The notes beneath the pieces were generated by a model. It was given only the letters and a program-made list of their open reading frames with translations. It was not told the DNA's origin and did not search any database. Positions 10,928 through 22,887 of a DNA stretch of 64,000 nucleotides are shown here, one piece after another. The position numbers were made by a program, and so were the translations under genes. The first letter of the stretch is position 1. Each line of letters begins with the position of its first letter. Source of the DNA: Podospora pseudocomata (taxonomy: Eukaryota > Ascomycota > Sordariomycetes > Sordariales > Podosporaceae); assembly GCF_035222375.1 (NCBI RefSeq), contig NC_085887.1, positions 657,501 through 721,500 on the forward strand, written 5' to 3'.

Positions 10928-11382
10928 TTTGGCGTGTGTTTGTAGTATCGCTCTGCGAATAATTTATGGCGTCCTGGTTTTGAAGCATGTTGATGATCAG
11001 GTTTGTGATAAGGCTGTTCGCCAAGACACCCAATACCACTCCAGGATTATTCTGAGTGAGGGTCAGGACGGCCGGTTCCGAGATTTCCAGACCTCAAACT
11101 CCACTGCAGCGCAAGAAAGCTTCAGGGCCAGGCAAATGAGGGCACCAATCGAGAGTCCTGAAGTATCGCAGAATTAATCCGATAAGGGAAAAGAAGCACC
11201 CCACATCGCATCATCCCCAAGGCGTGCTATCCCGGCACGCCCGGCTTGATAAGACACCACCTCGGAATGTGTTGTCCAGATCCCCGCACAAACCAAGTTC
11301 AAGTCAAACTGTTCTTTTCATAAACTTGACTTTCCCTTCCTTTGAATACATTCTTATTATCCGTTCCACATCAATAACGAAA
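10928..11382. other. Intergenic, likely promoter of the dehydrogenase
   Basis: 455 bp between the P450 stop and the next start. No coding or RNA feature is seen. Pyrimidine-rich sequence near 11290-11345 is typical of a fungal core promoter. Confidence 0.5.
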
Positions 11383-12690
11383 ATGACAGTCAACAAGACC
11401 CTGCGGGGTCACAAACTTTTGATGGTCATGCCCTGGAAACAGCCGGCCGAGTTCATTGAGAATCTCAAAGCTGAGTTTCCGGGCTTGCAAGTGGTCACCT
11501 ATCGACAAACAGAGTGGGACCAGACTTGGGCCCCGTTCCCTGACGAGGAATGGAAGGATGTCACCGTCCTCTTGACTTTTACGGTGTTGCCGACGCCGGA
11601 ACAAGCCCCAAAGCTGGAATACGTCCAACTCATGAGGTAAGAATAGAATGATTAGCATAGGACCAGTACGAAGTACGTGGCATGGCTGATTAAACCTCCC
11701 TTTGATGAAGTGCTGGCGCCAACCATGTGTTGGATCTGCCAATCTTCAAGGACACCGAAGCCAAGTTTTGTACAGCCAATGGCGTTCACGGCCCCCAGAT
11801 ATCAGAATGGATTATTGGCACATATCTAGCCTTTCAACATCGATGTGGGTGTTTTGCTTCGCCTCTTCCCTCCTAATACCTGATTTCATCTTCAACACTG
11901 ACCCATCTCTCCTCCCCAGTTCCCCATTATCATGAAAAGCAGAAAGAAGGCCGATGGGATCGATCTGACTTGAACCTTATTGATGATGCCGTCCAGAAAA
12001 CAATGTTGGTCTCCCCGTGCTGTTCCCTCCATGTTTTACCTTTACCGTTGGGCTCATCAAGATTAACACGCCGTCAGCGGAATTCTGGGCTATGGCTCTA
12101 TAGGCCGTCAAACAGCCCGTCTAGCCACTGCCATGGGCATGAACGTCCATGCTTACACCCTCCATCCTCGCACTACACCCGCCTCGAAAAAAGACCATTC
12201 TTGGACGCCCCCAGGGCTTGGAGACCCCGATGGGATCTACCCTTCCAAATGGTTCTCGGGCTCTTCGCGCGCAGACTTGCATGCTTTCCTGACCTCTGGG
12301 CTCGACCTGCTGGTTATCGCCACCCCCCTGACGCCCAACACCCAACACCTACTCGCAGCGGCCGAGTTTGAGTTGCTGGCGGCGGACGGCAGGAAGGGAA
12401 GGACATTCGTTTCCAACATTGCCCGCGGACCTGTGGTCAACACACCAGATATCATTCACGCGCTGAAGGAAGGGTTGATCAAAGGTGCAGCTCTGGATGT
12501 GACTGACCCTGAACCTCTTCCAGATGGACACGAGCTCTGGAGTATGGAAAACGTCATCATCACTCCCCATGTATCTGGCGCATCGACACATTACAATGAA
12601 AGAGTCCTGTCCATCTTGGAATACAACCTCAAGAGATTGAGCGAGGACACGGAACCGGTCAACAAAGTCAATAAGAGAGAGGGCTATTAG
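11383..12690 (+). CDS. D-2-hydroxyacid dehydrogenase family protein
   Basis: Exons are 11383-11636, 11711-11844, 11920-12004 and 12078-12690, giving 361 aa. All junctions keep frame, although the third donor (GTTGGT) is weak. The NAD(P)-binding loop GYGSIG lies at residues 162-167. The catalytic set of the family is present: Arg274 (NIARGPVVN), Glu303 (DPEPLPDG) and His322 (ITPHVSG). The enzyme should reversibly reduce 2-keto acids to D-2-hydroxyacids in the cytosol. The exact substrate (for example glyoxylate, hydroxypyruvate or a larger keto acid) is not evident. The start has AAAATGAC context. Confidence 0.92.
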
Positions 12691-12931
12691 AAGACACGTT
12701 GAAAGGACAAACAAATACCTCGTACTGTTGGATAGGGTGAATTGACTAATGCGGCGGATGCTAAAAAAACAGGAACTTATCTCCCAATCGGAGAGTATGC
12801 ATTCAATGGCGTGTATCAACCTCTTCCGGCCAAGCTCTAAAGGAGTAACGAGAAACCGACTGTGGATGCTACATCAGTACCCACATTCCATACAGAATTA
12901 AATATTAAATCTACCGAACCTCAACTAGCCA

Positions 12932-14148
12932 TCATAGCAGAGAAGTCGGCCTTCTGATTCCCAGATCATCACCATCGTCCTCGTGGTCTGTAATGTCGAG
13001 ATCAATATCGCCAAAGTCTGGAATCTCCAAGATGTCTGGTGTTGCCAGCTCGTGTCGGTTGCCGATTGTTTCTGGCATCGGGGAGGGCATTTCGTGCACA
13101 GCTGTGGAACTATCGGCTTCGTGGATTGATGTGAACGGGTGTGTGGGCGGTTTCGTCAGCCCCTTCGCTCGAAAGATCAGAGTTGATGTATTGTGTACCG
13201 CGGTGCCAGGAGTCGGAAGAGGAGGAGGGGCAAGAAATGATTCGGACGAAAAGAGCGGCGGAATTCCTGATTTTTCCGTGGTCATCAACCGTTTCTCTTC
13301 ACGGCGTTTCCATGCTCGATGACCCAGCCATGCGAGGACGAGGAGAACAGCCAGCCCGGCAAGGACGCCGCCAACAATTGCGATAATGACACCGGTGGAT
13401 GGCCATCCCCCTCCGACAACTGTTCCGTCAGAACTGTCCGAGCTGTCCGATCCTGGAGGCAACGATGTTGGGTTCGGAAGGGGCGACCCATACTCATCGG
13501 TCGGAGTTGCTGTGTTGGAGGGATCGGTCGAGTTTGCCCCACCTGTCGAGCCTGCTACTGCCTGGAAGAACTTCTTGCTTGAAGCTTGTGACGGCGACGT
13601 CCCTGATCCGCCGAGAGATTCCAGCCCATTATGACGCCCACCTCCTTCGTCATTGCCATTCCCCCCATTGTCCCCGCTTCCTTTGTCATGACTTGTTTCG
13701 CTTCCAGTGCCTCCCTTGCCGCCAGTATTGCCCTCGTCGCCATGCTCCCTACTGATTCCACCGCCGCTTTGACTTGTCCCGCTTCTACTATCACCACCGC
13801 GCCCGCTTCCACTACCGCTACCGCTATCGCTCCCGCTTCCACCACTGCTCCCACTCCCACTCCCACTCCCACTGCCGCCGCCGTTGCTACCGCCGCCTCC
13901 GGTGCTGATTCCGCTTCCACTCCCGCTTCCTGTCCCGCCCCCCGAGCCGTTACCACCTCCCGTCGAGGTGCCTGTGCTCGGAGGTGGGTTCCGCCGAACA
14001 CATCTCCTCTTGATGCGTGGTTCTTCATGAAACCCCCACAACCCCTTCCGCGCGATGGATATCGTGTTACCCATCTCTGTGTCTCTTTTCCAACCAGAAG
14101 TGTTATGCAGCAAAATAAAAGAAAGGCAGCGAATGCTAAACTGCGCAA
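12932..14148 (-). CDS. Gly/Ser-rich single-pass membrane protein
   Basis: The main frame (12932-14113) encodes a long Gly/Ser/Thr-rich extracellular-type region, then a Ser/Asp/Pro linker, one transmembrane helix (GVIIAIVGGVLAGLAVLLVL) followed by basic residues, and a cytoplasmic tail with acidic end (DIDLDITDHEDDGDD). A good signal peptide (MRSLAFAAFLLFCCITLLVG) begins at 14148 in another frame. An intron in the first 150 bases would join the two. One candidate has a GTTGTG donor and a CACAG acceptor (71 bp) and gives a continuous protein of about 390 aa. The layout resembles fungal wall-stress sensors and mucin-like proteins, but no cysteine-rich WSC domain is visible. Function is unknown. 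Confidence 0.6.
13790..13960. repeat. Gly/Ser-coding simple repeat tract
   Basis: A run of imperfect ACTCCC/GCTTCC hexamers encodes the Gly/Ser repeats of the membrane protein on the minus strand. Such tracts vary in length by slippage. Confidence 0.7.
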
Positions 14149-15093
14149 AATTGAAAGAGTGTAATCAGTGCTTCACACTGGGAGTCTTCAAGAAATTATG
14201 GCCTCGTGTGGATGGCCGTCCCATGTAGAATGGTGGTCGTTGATAGTCGCACCAAAGACGATGGCGAGGTGTAACCGAGCACAAAGAGAAAGGAAAGAGG
14301 GAAACGCCACGAGGAGGCAAGACGGGAGAAAAAGAGAAGGCGGAGGAGGTCGGGGAATGTTCTCCTGGTACGGCGCAGCAGACCACCCATGCCACCACCA
14401 ACAACTTTGCCCGGTTTTTGGTGTCGACTGTCGATATTGAGGCACTAAGCCCATCCACTTCCAGGAACCCTACTCACCGGTGCCTCGAGGACCTGGACAG
14501 GATGCCCGTGGCATCACACCGCAGTGCGTCTGACAATCTCGTGACTTAAAGGTGCACGGATCGTGGATGATGGGCGGGTGTTGGCTCCGGCGAGAACGAG
14601 ATTATGATTGAGGCACAGGATGCAGGTTAGGTGCAGGTAGATGGGCTGATCATGGTGCCAACAGCAAGTCACCGTCACCTGGGGGCCAGGGGTTGAGGAG
14701 TTGGCATGATCACGCATGCGGGTGCTCATCTTGTTTGTTGGTGCAGTTGATGGGGAACGCGGCGAACGGAGGCGTGGCATATCACTTCGAGTTTTGAATT
14801 GCAGATGCACGACACCTATTTACTCTCATTCCTCATCTGTTGACGAAATAATACGCTGAAATGTTTTACTATATGGGTTTTGCTCCAATGTTTTTGATAT
14901 GTACTCGAACTCCTCACCCTTACGCGAGTGCTCACTTATAGATAGACGGGCGATGACAACAAAAATGACATCGCTGAGTGCAACTGTGTGAGAAATGAAT
15001 AGATGAATAAGAACAGAAAGCGTCGGACTTTGACCATGACAAGAAAACTGGTGGTACTGGAGATAATGTGTAGAAAAAGTGCAAAAGATATGT
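14149..15093. other. Intergenic, no gene seen
   Basis: About 0.95 kb between the membrane protein start and the tRNA gene. Short open frames occur on both strands with no recognisable domain. It should hold the promoter of the membrane protein. Confidence 0.55.
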
Positions 15094-15175
15094 CGACGTG
15101 GGCCTGATTCGAACAGACGCTCCCGAAGGAACAAGATTTCTAGTCTTGCGCATTAGACCACTCTGCCACCACGCC
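15094..15175 (-). tRNA. tRNA-Ser (anticodon AGA)
   Basis: The 82-nt minus-strand sequence folds as a class II tRNA. The acceptor strands GGCGTGG and CCACGTC pair with one G-U. A D-arm with an A-box-like GTGGCAGAGTGG follows, then the anticodon stem GCAAGA/TCTTGT region with loop CTAGAAA and anticodon AGA, the long variable arm TTCCTTCGGGAGC typical of serine tRNAs, and a T-arm with B box GTTCGAATC. The discriminator is G. It reads UCU codons, and UCC/UCA less well. No intron is seen. Confidence 0.93.
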
Positions 15176-16020
15176 TTATCGATGAGGAAACGAATTTATA
15201 CTATTTGTACCAATCTATCATCGCTCAAATGATAGGGTTGTCAGGCCCGAGGACTTGAAAGAGAGGTCTAAAGAGAAACGAACCGGACAATCAACCTTAG
15301 GGATGGGTATCCCACCCCATTGCGTGCTGTTGAGCTGGTGAGGTGACTCTGGACGGAAGACCCCGCACCGCACATCAAGGCCAATGCTCCCTTGATGATA
15401 GACAGCGTTGCATGATGCACGGCGACACGTGGGCGAGTATAACCGTAAAGACCCGGGCCGAATGTGGTGATGGGTGGAATTCTTCCACCAAAACTTCCAG
15501 AAGAGATGCAGGTGCTGCATGACGTTTTGGCTAATTGCGGACCCCCAATCCGAGCTCGAAGCGGAAAGACCCAAGTCGGCGAAATTGAATCTGCCGGCAG
15601 TCACCGCCAGCCCAGTCCAGAGACAGCGCGCCAAGAGATTGCCATGTGGAGGAGGCAGGGGAACCAGCGCCAAAGTGGAGCATGGGGTTGCCCGCTGCAG
15701 CGCTGAGTGGACAGCCCTGCAGGGTCGCAGCAGCGGTCAGTGCAGACACCGGCAGTACAGACGCTTTTCTTCCCATCTTCCAGTTCCATGAGGTGCTCAG
15801 GTTGTGGATCAGCCTGTTTGACAAGGAAGTCTCTCTCCCCGTTTGCACCCAGGCAACCGCGTCTCGACCCTTCTTTTCTTTCTCTTTTCCTCTTCATGTC
15901 CGCTATCCAAAGCGCGATTCTCGCTTTCTGAGGACTCCCTCGCAACCACACACAGTAGCAAGCAAAGAAGGTTCCTTTCGGGTGGCACCACGCGGCTCAA
16001 CTTACAGCAGACGTGCAACC
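15176..16020. other. Upstream region of the F-box/ankyrin gene
   Basis: 845 bp between the tRNA and the ankyrin gene. The ankyrin frame stays open upstream to 15646, but that part has no domain and a pyrimidine-rich composition (near 15870-15900) typical of a 5' leader. Confidence 0.5.
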
Positions 16021-18870
16021 ATGGCGCCGGCTTCCCTGTCCGCGCTTCCGAATGAGCTCCTGGAGTTCATCATCGAGGACCTCGACCGCCTCAAGGACAT
16101 TGCATCCCTTGCGCGCACCGACAAGCGGCTCTATGATGCGGCAAACTCCTATCTCTACCGGCGCGCCGCCGAGCGTGGTGATGCATGGCCGCTGGCCTGG
16201 GCCGCGCAGTGCGGCATGGTCAAGACGCTTAAAATGGCACTCGCCGTCGGTCTCGATCCAAACATCCAGCTTGTTGATCAACTTCCGTCCAGTGAATGGC
16301 AAAAGGCCACTGCCACGGCCAAGAGCGCTGCCCTTGGGAATGCCGATGACTGTGTGTGGGAATCTGACAACGAGTGCGAGTCCAATGCCGTGGTGGAGTG
16401 GTCCCTCGACGCCGAAGAGAGCGACCATGCCACCACCCTCGATACCAACCAGCCTTCCAGCAGCATTGGAGCCTCGGACCATTGGGGCCACGCCGAGGAT
16501 TCCGAGTCGGATAGCGAGAGTGATGTGTTGATGGACGACATGATGTCTTCCGACACCGACGATTCCACCTCGAGCTTCGACGGCCACTACGGAGCAGGTC
16601 TTGGCCCGAGGATTCCCACCCGGAGCCCAGGCACCGTGACCCGTCGGTTTCATCCCATCCACCTTGCCGTCAGAGGTGGTCACACGGAGATCGTCCAGAT
16701 TTTGCTCGATCATGGAGTGTCGGTCATCGCCTGCTCAGAAAACTTCTGCGGCTGCACCCACCTATATGGTGTCCTCAACGCGCTAGAGTCGCCCGAGAAT
16801 TCGCACGTCCCTCATTGGTCACCCTTACACATCGCCATTTGCCATTCCCGCTCAGATGTGGCCCAACTTTTGCTGTCTCGCGGGGCAACTCCCGCCATGG
16901 ACCTGTGGAATCCCCATGGTGAGCATCGGGGCCTCGAGGATGGCGCCACAGCTCTGCATCATGCAGCCGCCATGGGCCTGACAGACGTCGTCCGGTACCT
17001 TGTGGACAATAAAATCCAGACCAACGTGGATGTCAAGGACAACAAGACGCTAACACCCTTGTATCATGCCTACGCCAATGGCCGGTTCGACTCCACGCTG
17101 CCGCTTCTCCTGGAGCTTGGCGCAAACATCAACGTCGAAACCAAGATGTACATCCCGTACACCACCATCACGCCTTTGGGTGAGGCCTGTCGACTTGGCG
17201 CTTTTCAGGATGTTGACAAGATGGCCGAGCTAGGAGCGGATGTCAATCGTGGCTTCATACTCACCACTAACGGCGGTGGCTTGTCGCCGCTTCACATGTG
17301 CAGCATGCCGTCTGCTCGACCGGCAGGCCAGAGTCCTCTCGATATTTGCGAGGACGAACGGGCGATTCCCCGGATGAGAACAATGCAATCTCTGGTCTCT
17401 AAGGGCGCCGTAGTGGATGCCAAGGACTGTTACGGGGACACGCCGCTCATGGCCGCTGCCCAGCACTGTAACGTACCTGCCGTCAAGGCCCTCATCAAAG
17501 CAGGTGCCGATGTCCACGCACGAAACGCCATGGGCCGAACCGCTCTGATGCAGGCCATCGTGGGTCCTTCGAACAAGGCAATGGCTCCGGCCAAGGTGAA
17601 TCACAATGCCCTGGCTCAGACCATGCGAGCACTGCTCCACGCCGGCGCTCGCATCGACGAAACCGACCTAGATGGAAGCTCAATGCTGCATCTTCCTTTT
17701 AGACGACAGAAATCGTACGATGAGCTCCAACTATTCACCCTGCGCTTCTTTCTCAACCTTCCGGGGATCGAGAAGCTCTTTTCCATCACCGACAACCGAG
17801 GCTGGACGCCGTTCGTGAACGCATTCATGACGCCCAACATTGCTGCCTGCGATATTTTTGTGCGCAAGGGATGTCTCCGCAGCGGCCTCGAGCCTGATAT
17901 TCTCAAGGATCTGTTTCGATATGCTGTTAAGGATGCCCCGACGGCTTCCATGGACAGTCTGCTCGAGATTGTTTTGGATCTCGATACAGACAGGCTGTTG
18001 ACTTCAGATCCGTCCTTATTCATGACCATGTTTAACCAGGCAAACCAACGTGCCACTCGAGCAATGGAGACAATTGCGCGACGCGGACTTCCTCAATTCA
18101 CCCCTGTCGATTCCACACGTGTCCTGTGCCACGCACTGCGGACGATGGAGCTGTCAGTCGCTTACTCCCTGATCGATGCCGGCGCCAGCGTCAACACTCC
18201 CGACGAATCGGGCGACTATCCATTAGCCTTGTTTGTCAAGAACGCCATCATGCAGTCTCCAGCTTTGGCCATGCCGTCGGCTGAGCAGCTTCTGCTCGCT
18301 TTTCTTCACCACGACGCCAATTTCCATCTGCCCATTCGCCCCGGCTCGTCTGAGAGGATCTTGAACCGAGTCATCGCCTTGGAGGCAGAAGAGGCGCTGA
18401 CCTTAATATTCAAGATTCAGCCCCTTTCAAACGACCCACGTGCTGCCAACGGCTTTTACTTGCATGGCGCCCTTTCCCTTGCGGCCGGCCAACGTCTGTG
18501 CAACGAGAAGGTCATTGATCTCATCCTCGCAGCGGGCCCAGACTTGACCGAAGTAAACCGGGCAGGAGATACACCCTTGTCTGTCCTCCTGAAAAGTCTT
18601 TGCCGGGAACGACGGTGGACATGGAAATATCACCGCTTCATCAGGGCTTTGACGAGCCCTGGCTTGGACATCAATCGTCAAAACATTGATCGCAAGTCTA
18701 TTGTAGATTACCTTGAGGATCTCATGCACCCAAAAAATGGAGGTGCTGGTCAAACCACTTTCTTGACGCGTCGGCTTCGCCTGGTTGACCTTGAGGGAGG
18801 CGGCAAAGCGCTCAAGTTCCTGCCTCGTCCACAGAAGAGGATTAGACCGAGAAACATTGTGGACTCTTGA
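16021..18870 (+). CDS. F-box and ankyrin-repeat protein
   Basis: A single-exon gene of 949 aa. I chose the Met at 16021 because of its strong context (CAACCATGG) and because the F-box begins at once (LSALPNELLEFIIEDLDRLK, residues 5-25, to about 45). An acidic Asp/Ser-rich insert (about residues 110-190) follows. At least eight ankyrin repeats follow, for example HPIHLAVRGGHTEIVQILLD, WSPLHIAICHSRSDVAQLLL, TALHHAAAMGLTDVVRYLV and TPLMAAAQHCNVPAVKALI, with degenerate repeats to the C-terminus. F-box proteins usually dock on Skp1 in SCF ubiquitin ligases, with the ankyrin part binding a target. Such F-box/ankyrin proteins are numerous in filamentous ascomycetes. The target is unknown. Confidence 0.9.
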   Translation: MAPASLSALPNELLEFIIEDLDRLKDIASLARTDKRLYDAANSYLYRRAAERGDAWPLAWAAQCGMVKTLKMALAVGLDPNIQLVDQLPSSEWQKATATAKSAALGNADDCVWESDNECESNAVVEWSLDAEESDHATTLDTNQPSSSIGASDHWGHAEDSESDSESDVLMDDMMSSDTDDSTSSFDGHYGAGLGPRIPTRSPGTVTRRFHPIHLAVRGGHTEIVQILLDHGVSVIACSENFCGCTHLYGVLNALESPENSHVPHWSPLHIAICHSRSDVAQLLLSRGATPAMDLWNPHGEHRGLEDGATALHHAAAMGLTDVVRYLVDNKIQTNVDVKDNKTLTPLYHAYANGRFDSTLPLLLELGANINVETKMYIPYTTITPLGEACRLGAFQDVDKMAELGADVNRGFILTTNGGGLSPLHMCSMPSARPAGQSPLDICEDERAIPRMRTMQSLVSKGAVVDAKDCYGDTPLMAAAQHCNVPAVKALIKAGADVHARNAMGRTALMQAIVGPSNKAMAPAKVNHNALAQTMRALLHAGARIDETDLDGSSMLHLPFRRQKSYDELQLFTLRFFLNLPGIEKLFSITDNRGWTPFVNAFMTPNIAACDIFVRKGCLRSGLEPDILKDLFRYAVKDAPTASMDSLLEIVLDLDTDRLLTSDPSLFMTMFNQANQRATRAMETIARRGLPQFTPVDSTRVLCHALRTMELSVAYSLIDAGASVNTPDESGDYPLALFVKNAIMQSPALAMPSAEQLLLAFLHHDANFHLPIRPGSSERILNRVIALEAEEALTLIFKIQPLSNDPRAANGFYLHGALSLAAGQRLCNEKVIDLILAAGPDLTEVNRAGDTPLSVLLKSLCRERRWTWKYHRFIRALTSPGLDINRQNIDRKSIVDYLEDLMHPKNGGAGQTTFLTRRLRLVDLEGGGKALKFLPRPQKRIRPRNIVDS

Positions 18871-19164
18871 GGGCACCTGCCCGCTCTCCAACTCCGGCTT
18901 GGCAATTGCTGACCTGAGGAATAGGAATGACCATTCTTCCCTCGTCCGTATCGGGACGCTGGGCTTGTTTTCGTTCTTTCCTGCATCTATAACACTCGAC
19001 CGCAACCTTCCGTAGGATAGCGATCTGTCAGTTGACCAGCAGGACCAACGAGTCGGTACCTGTATCGTCAGACCTCTCTGTCCTTTTTGTCAGTGGAACA
19101 TGCATCTTCAATAATCCGTATTGGCCAACGCCACCCATAGTGCAACGCCGACAACTCCCTTGCC

Positions 19165-19787
19165 TTGATGGGCGACACGCGGCTCAAGATGGTAGGGGGC
19201 GTCACAACTTCGTCGTCCAGTACCCTCGACAGACCAAATTTGAGCCGCCTCACACGACGCTCGCATTCTCAGAGATCCTCAGACCCAGGCGATTTACCTC
19301 ATGTGTCTCCTTTGCCCAGCAACCCGCTGGATGTGATGGAACAGGGGTACATGGCGGATGACCATCACAATTCTCGACATGCGCAAGAAAAGGGATCGGA
19401 GAAGATATCCTACCGAAGAAGTGCTATCACGTTTATCAGGACTAGGTGCGAACCAATTAATCCTTACTGGTTGCTTTGTCTTGGTTCTAACTTTGTTTGC
19501 GATGCAGCTGGGCTTCTTTTGTATCGTTTTCGAAATGGGCAGTACGGATATTGCTAGGACAAAATCCGGCGTGGAACAGTGCGATCATGGTTCTAGCGAC
19601 ATACTTGGGTATCCTGGTGGCCATCTCTAGCATCTTTGGATGGCCGGTGCTCCCCTTGATACGCATCCGAGGGCGACAGGGGTCGTCCGTAATACCGTTT
19701 GGAGGGGGGAGTCTCAGTCGCGCTCGCCCATGTCATACAACCACCATCAACAACTATTCTCCGACTACTATCAACAACTACGTCTAA
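19165..19787 (+). pseudogene. Possible two-helix membrane protein, frame-broken
   Basis: Two hydrophobic helices lie in neighbouring frames: LILTGCFVLVLTLFAMQLGF near 19445-19520 and NSAIMVLATYLGILVAISSI near 19575-19635. The second is followed by a basic/Gly segment and a C-terminus with the doubled motif TTINNY. A Ser/Arg-rich soluble stretch precedes them in yet another frame from 19165. A one-base switch near 19550 (FEMGSTDI then LLGQNP) joins the helices smoothly. No intron that would do so is obvious. Either a broken gene or a sequencing indel could explain it. I do not recognise the family. Confidence 0.3.
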
Positions 19788-19889
19788 GATGGTAGCCAAG
19801 TCCCAACGGAACCGGATATCACATTATTGCTGCTGAGCTGTACACTACCTTCGGAGGTTCCATCATTTTGTGAACCAATGCGTACCCTG

Positions 19890-21000
19890 GCTTTTCTGTC
19901 AGCCCCTGGCCCATGCTGAACAAGATTCGATATGTTTAACAACTGTCTTTTGACCCCTCGGTAACGTTGCAATCGATGAAGAGATAGTCCACTGCAACCG
20001 TGATACAACCTGATAGGTCAGCATGTGGTAGGGTGGGATTCTGCTACCAGGGAACTTTGGGTGGGGCATGTGTGTACCTGATAGTTTTCTTGATTCTTGA
20101 TGAGAGTGCCGCTGCTGCGGGACAGCCCGACGGCTGTGCCTCTCCGGTAGTTGAAACTTACATTGTTGCTGGAGGCAATACTGGTGCCCAGATATACGTA
20201 GGCTATTTGAGGGTCAACCGAACGGGCGGGTGTCGAGAATAAGCATGTTATCACACCTCTATCGTCCGAAAGCACATGATTGCCCAACACCAGAGGAAAG
20301 CCGATAGCCAGCTGGCTCCAAATCTCACCGCGAGTCTAACCCTATTCGCGAAATCTCACTTTTCGACCGGAAAGGCAGGATGGCAGATGAGCTTAACGCA
20401 TGCTGTCACAGTCTAGACCAAAGCAGACCTCGGTACTCCTTCGACAACCTGGACATGACTTTTTTTGGTCAGGGGTAAGTTGGAAACTCCATGTAGCCTG
20501 TATCGACCTTCCCAATCTGGACAGTACGATCATGGCCGGTGCCTGGTGATCACAATCACGTTTGTACTGGATGATACCTGGTAAAGGACTGACAACACTT
20601 TGGCTCTCTGATTGGAACTTTTCGACACACCACCTGCGTCTTGTCAGAACGACATGCTCCCCTCATTTCACCAACTTGCCTGATAGCTCAGGTAACACCC
20701 TCGACGACGGCGGTTAGACTCCAGAGTAGTGTTGCATCCAAAGTAGCCCGCAGCAGCATAGACACGGCCTGGGTTGCGGATAGTATTGGTCATTTGAGAA
20801 ATTACCGACGGCGAATGCACTGAAAATGTTCACAACCACAACACATGCGCATGTCAACGATTTTTCAAAGGGAGCCATCGTGCTTCTTAAGCTCTCCGGA
20901 GCAGTCTTCCCCGTGAGATGGACCGCGGCAACGTTGCTATCGATCGGAATGCTTATGTACCCAGCAGGCTGGGGGAGATGAAGTCAATGGTGGAGGTCCT
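19890..21000 (-). CDS. Probable multi-exon gene of unknown function
   Basis: Read on the minus strand, several short stretches look coding and are joined by good splice signals. The clearest is a 68-bp intron with a GTACAC donor, a CTGAC branch site and a TATCAG acceptor near 20011-20078. It joins a segment containing LGNHVLSDDRGVITCLF and RSSGTLIKNQENYQ to VVSRLQWTISSSIATLPRGQ, with a stop near 19890. Upstream segments GYISIPIDSNVAAVHLTGK and RVYAAAGYFGCNTTLES look like further exons. The start is not certain and the full exon chain could not be closed. No known domain is recognised. Borders are approximate. Confidence 0.35.
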
Positions 21001-21436
21001 GGGATCTCTCCTGGGACCATTCCTTTAAACAACGTTCTATGGGAACTATAAGAGGAAACAAAATGTCCGCTGTTTTTACTTGCCGACTCTGCCAGCAGCT
21101 GAGACGATTGTTTTTGAACAGGGGTATCCATTTACAAAGCAGTCCGCTTCAGTGGGCCTTCACCTCAGCTGCTCCACCACCCAGCCTCAGAAACACCATC
21201 ACGGAAAACACCAAAGACTCAAAAGATTGATTTTTCCCAGCCTCTGGATTTCAACCCGAGTACTCGAACAAAAGCTGCTGTGGGTGCAGTTGCCACTCGA
21301 TTTGATATTTAGGGGGCGGGTTGCTGTCGACTTTTTCCCGAGCGAAAGCTTTCTCATTACATTCTCCCCCTCATCCCAGCACGCTTGGTGTCTGTCTGTC
21401 TCTCACTACATGTTTTCAAGTCGCTGAACGACCATA

Positions 21437-22887
<1,451 letters not shown>

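Noticed and set aside
13790-13960. Regularly repeated units suggesting a CRISPR-like array
   Set aside because: The units are hexamers within a coding Gly/Ser tract with no unique spacers, and the genome is eukaryotic.
13631-14164. Ala/Thr/Pro-rich plus-strand frame of 177 codons
   Set aside because: It is the shadow of the Gly/Ser-coding repeat on the other strand. Simple repeats keep several frames open.
15646-16020. Upstream in-frame extension of the F-box/ankyrin gene
   Set aside because: The F-box starts directly after the well-placed ATG at 16021, and the extension has leader-like composition.
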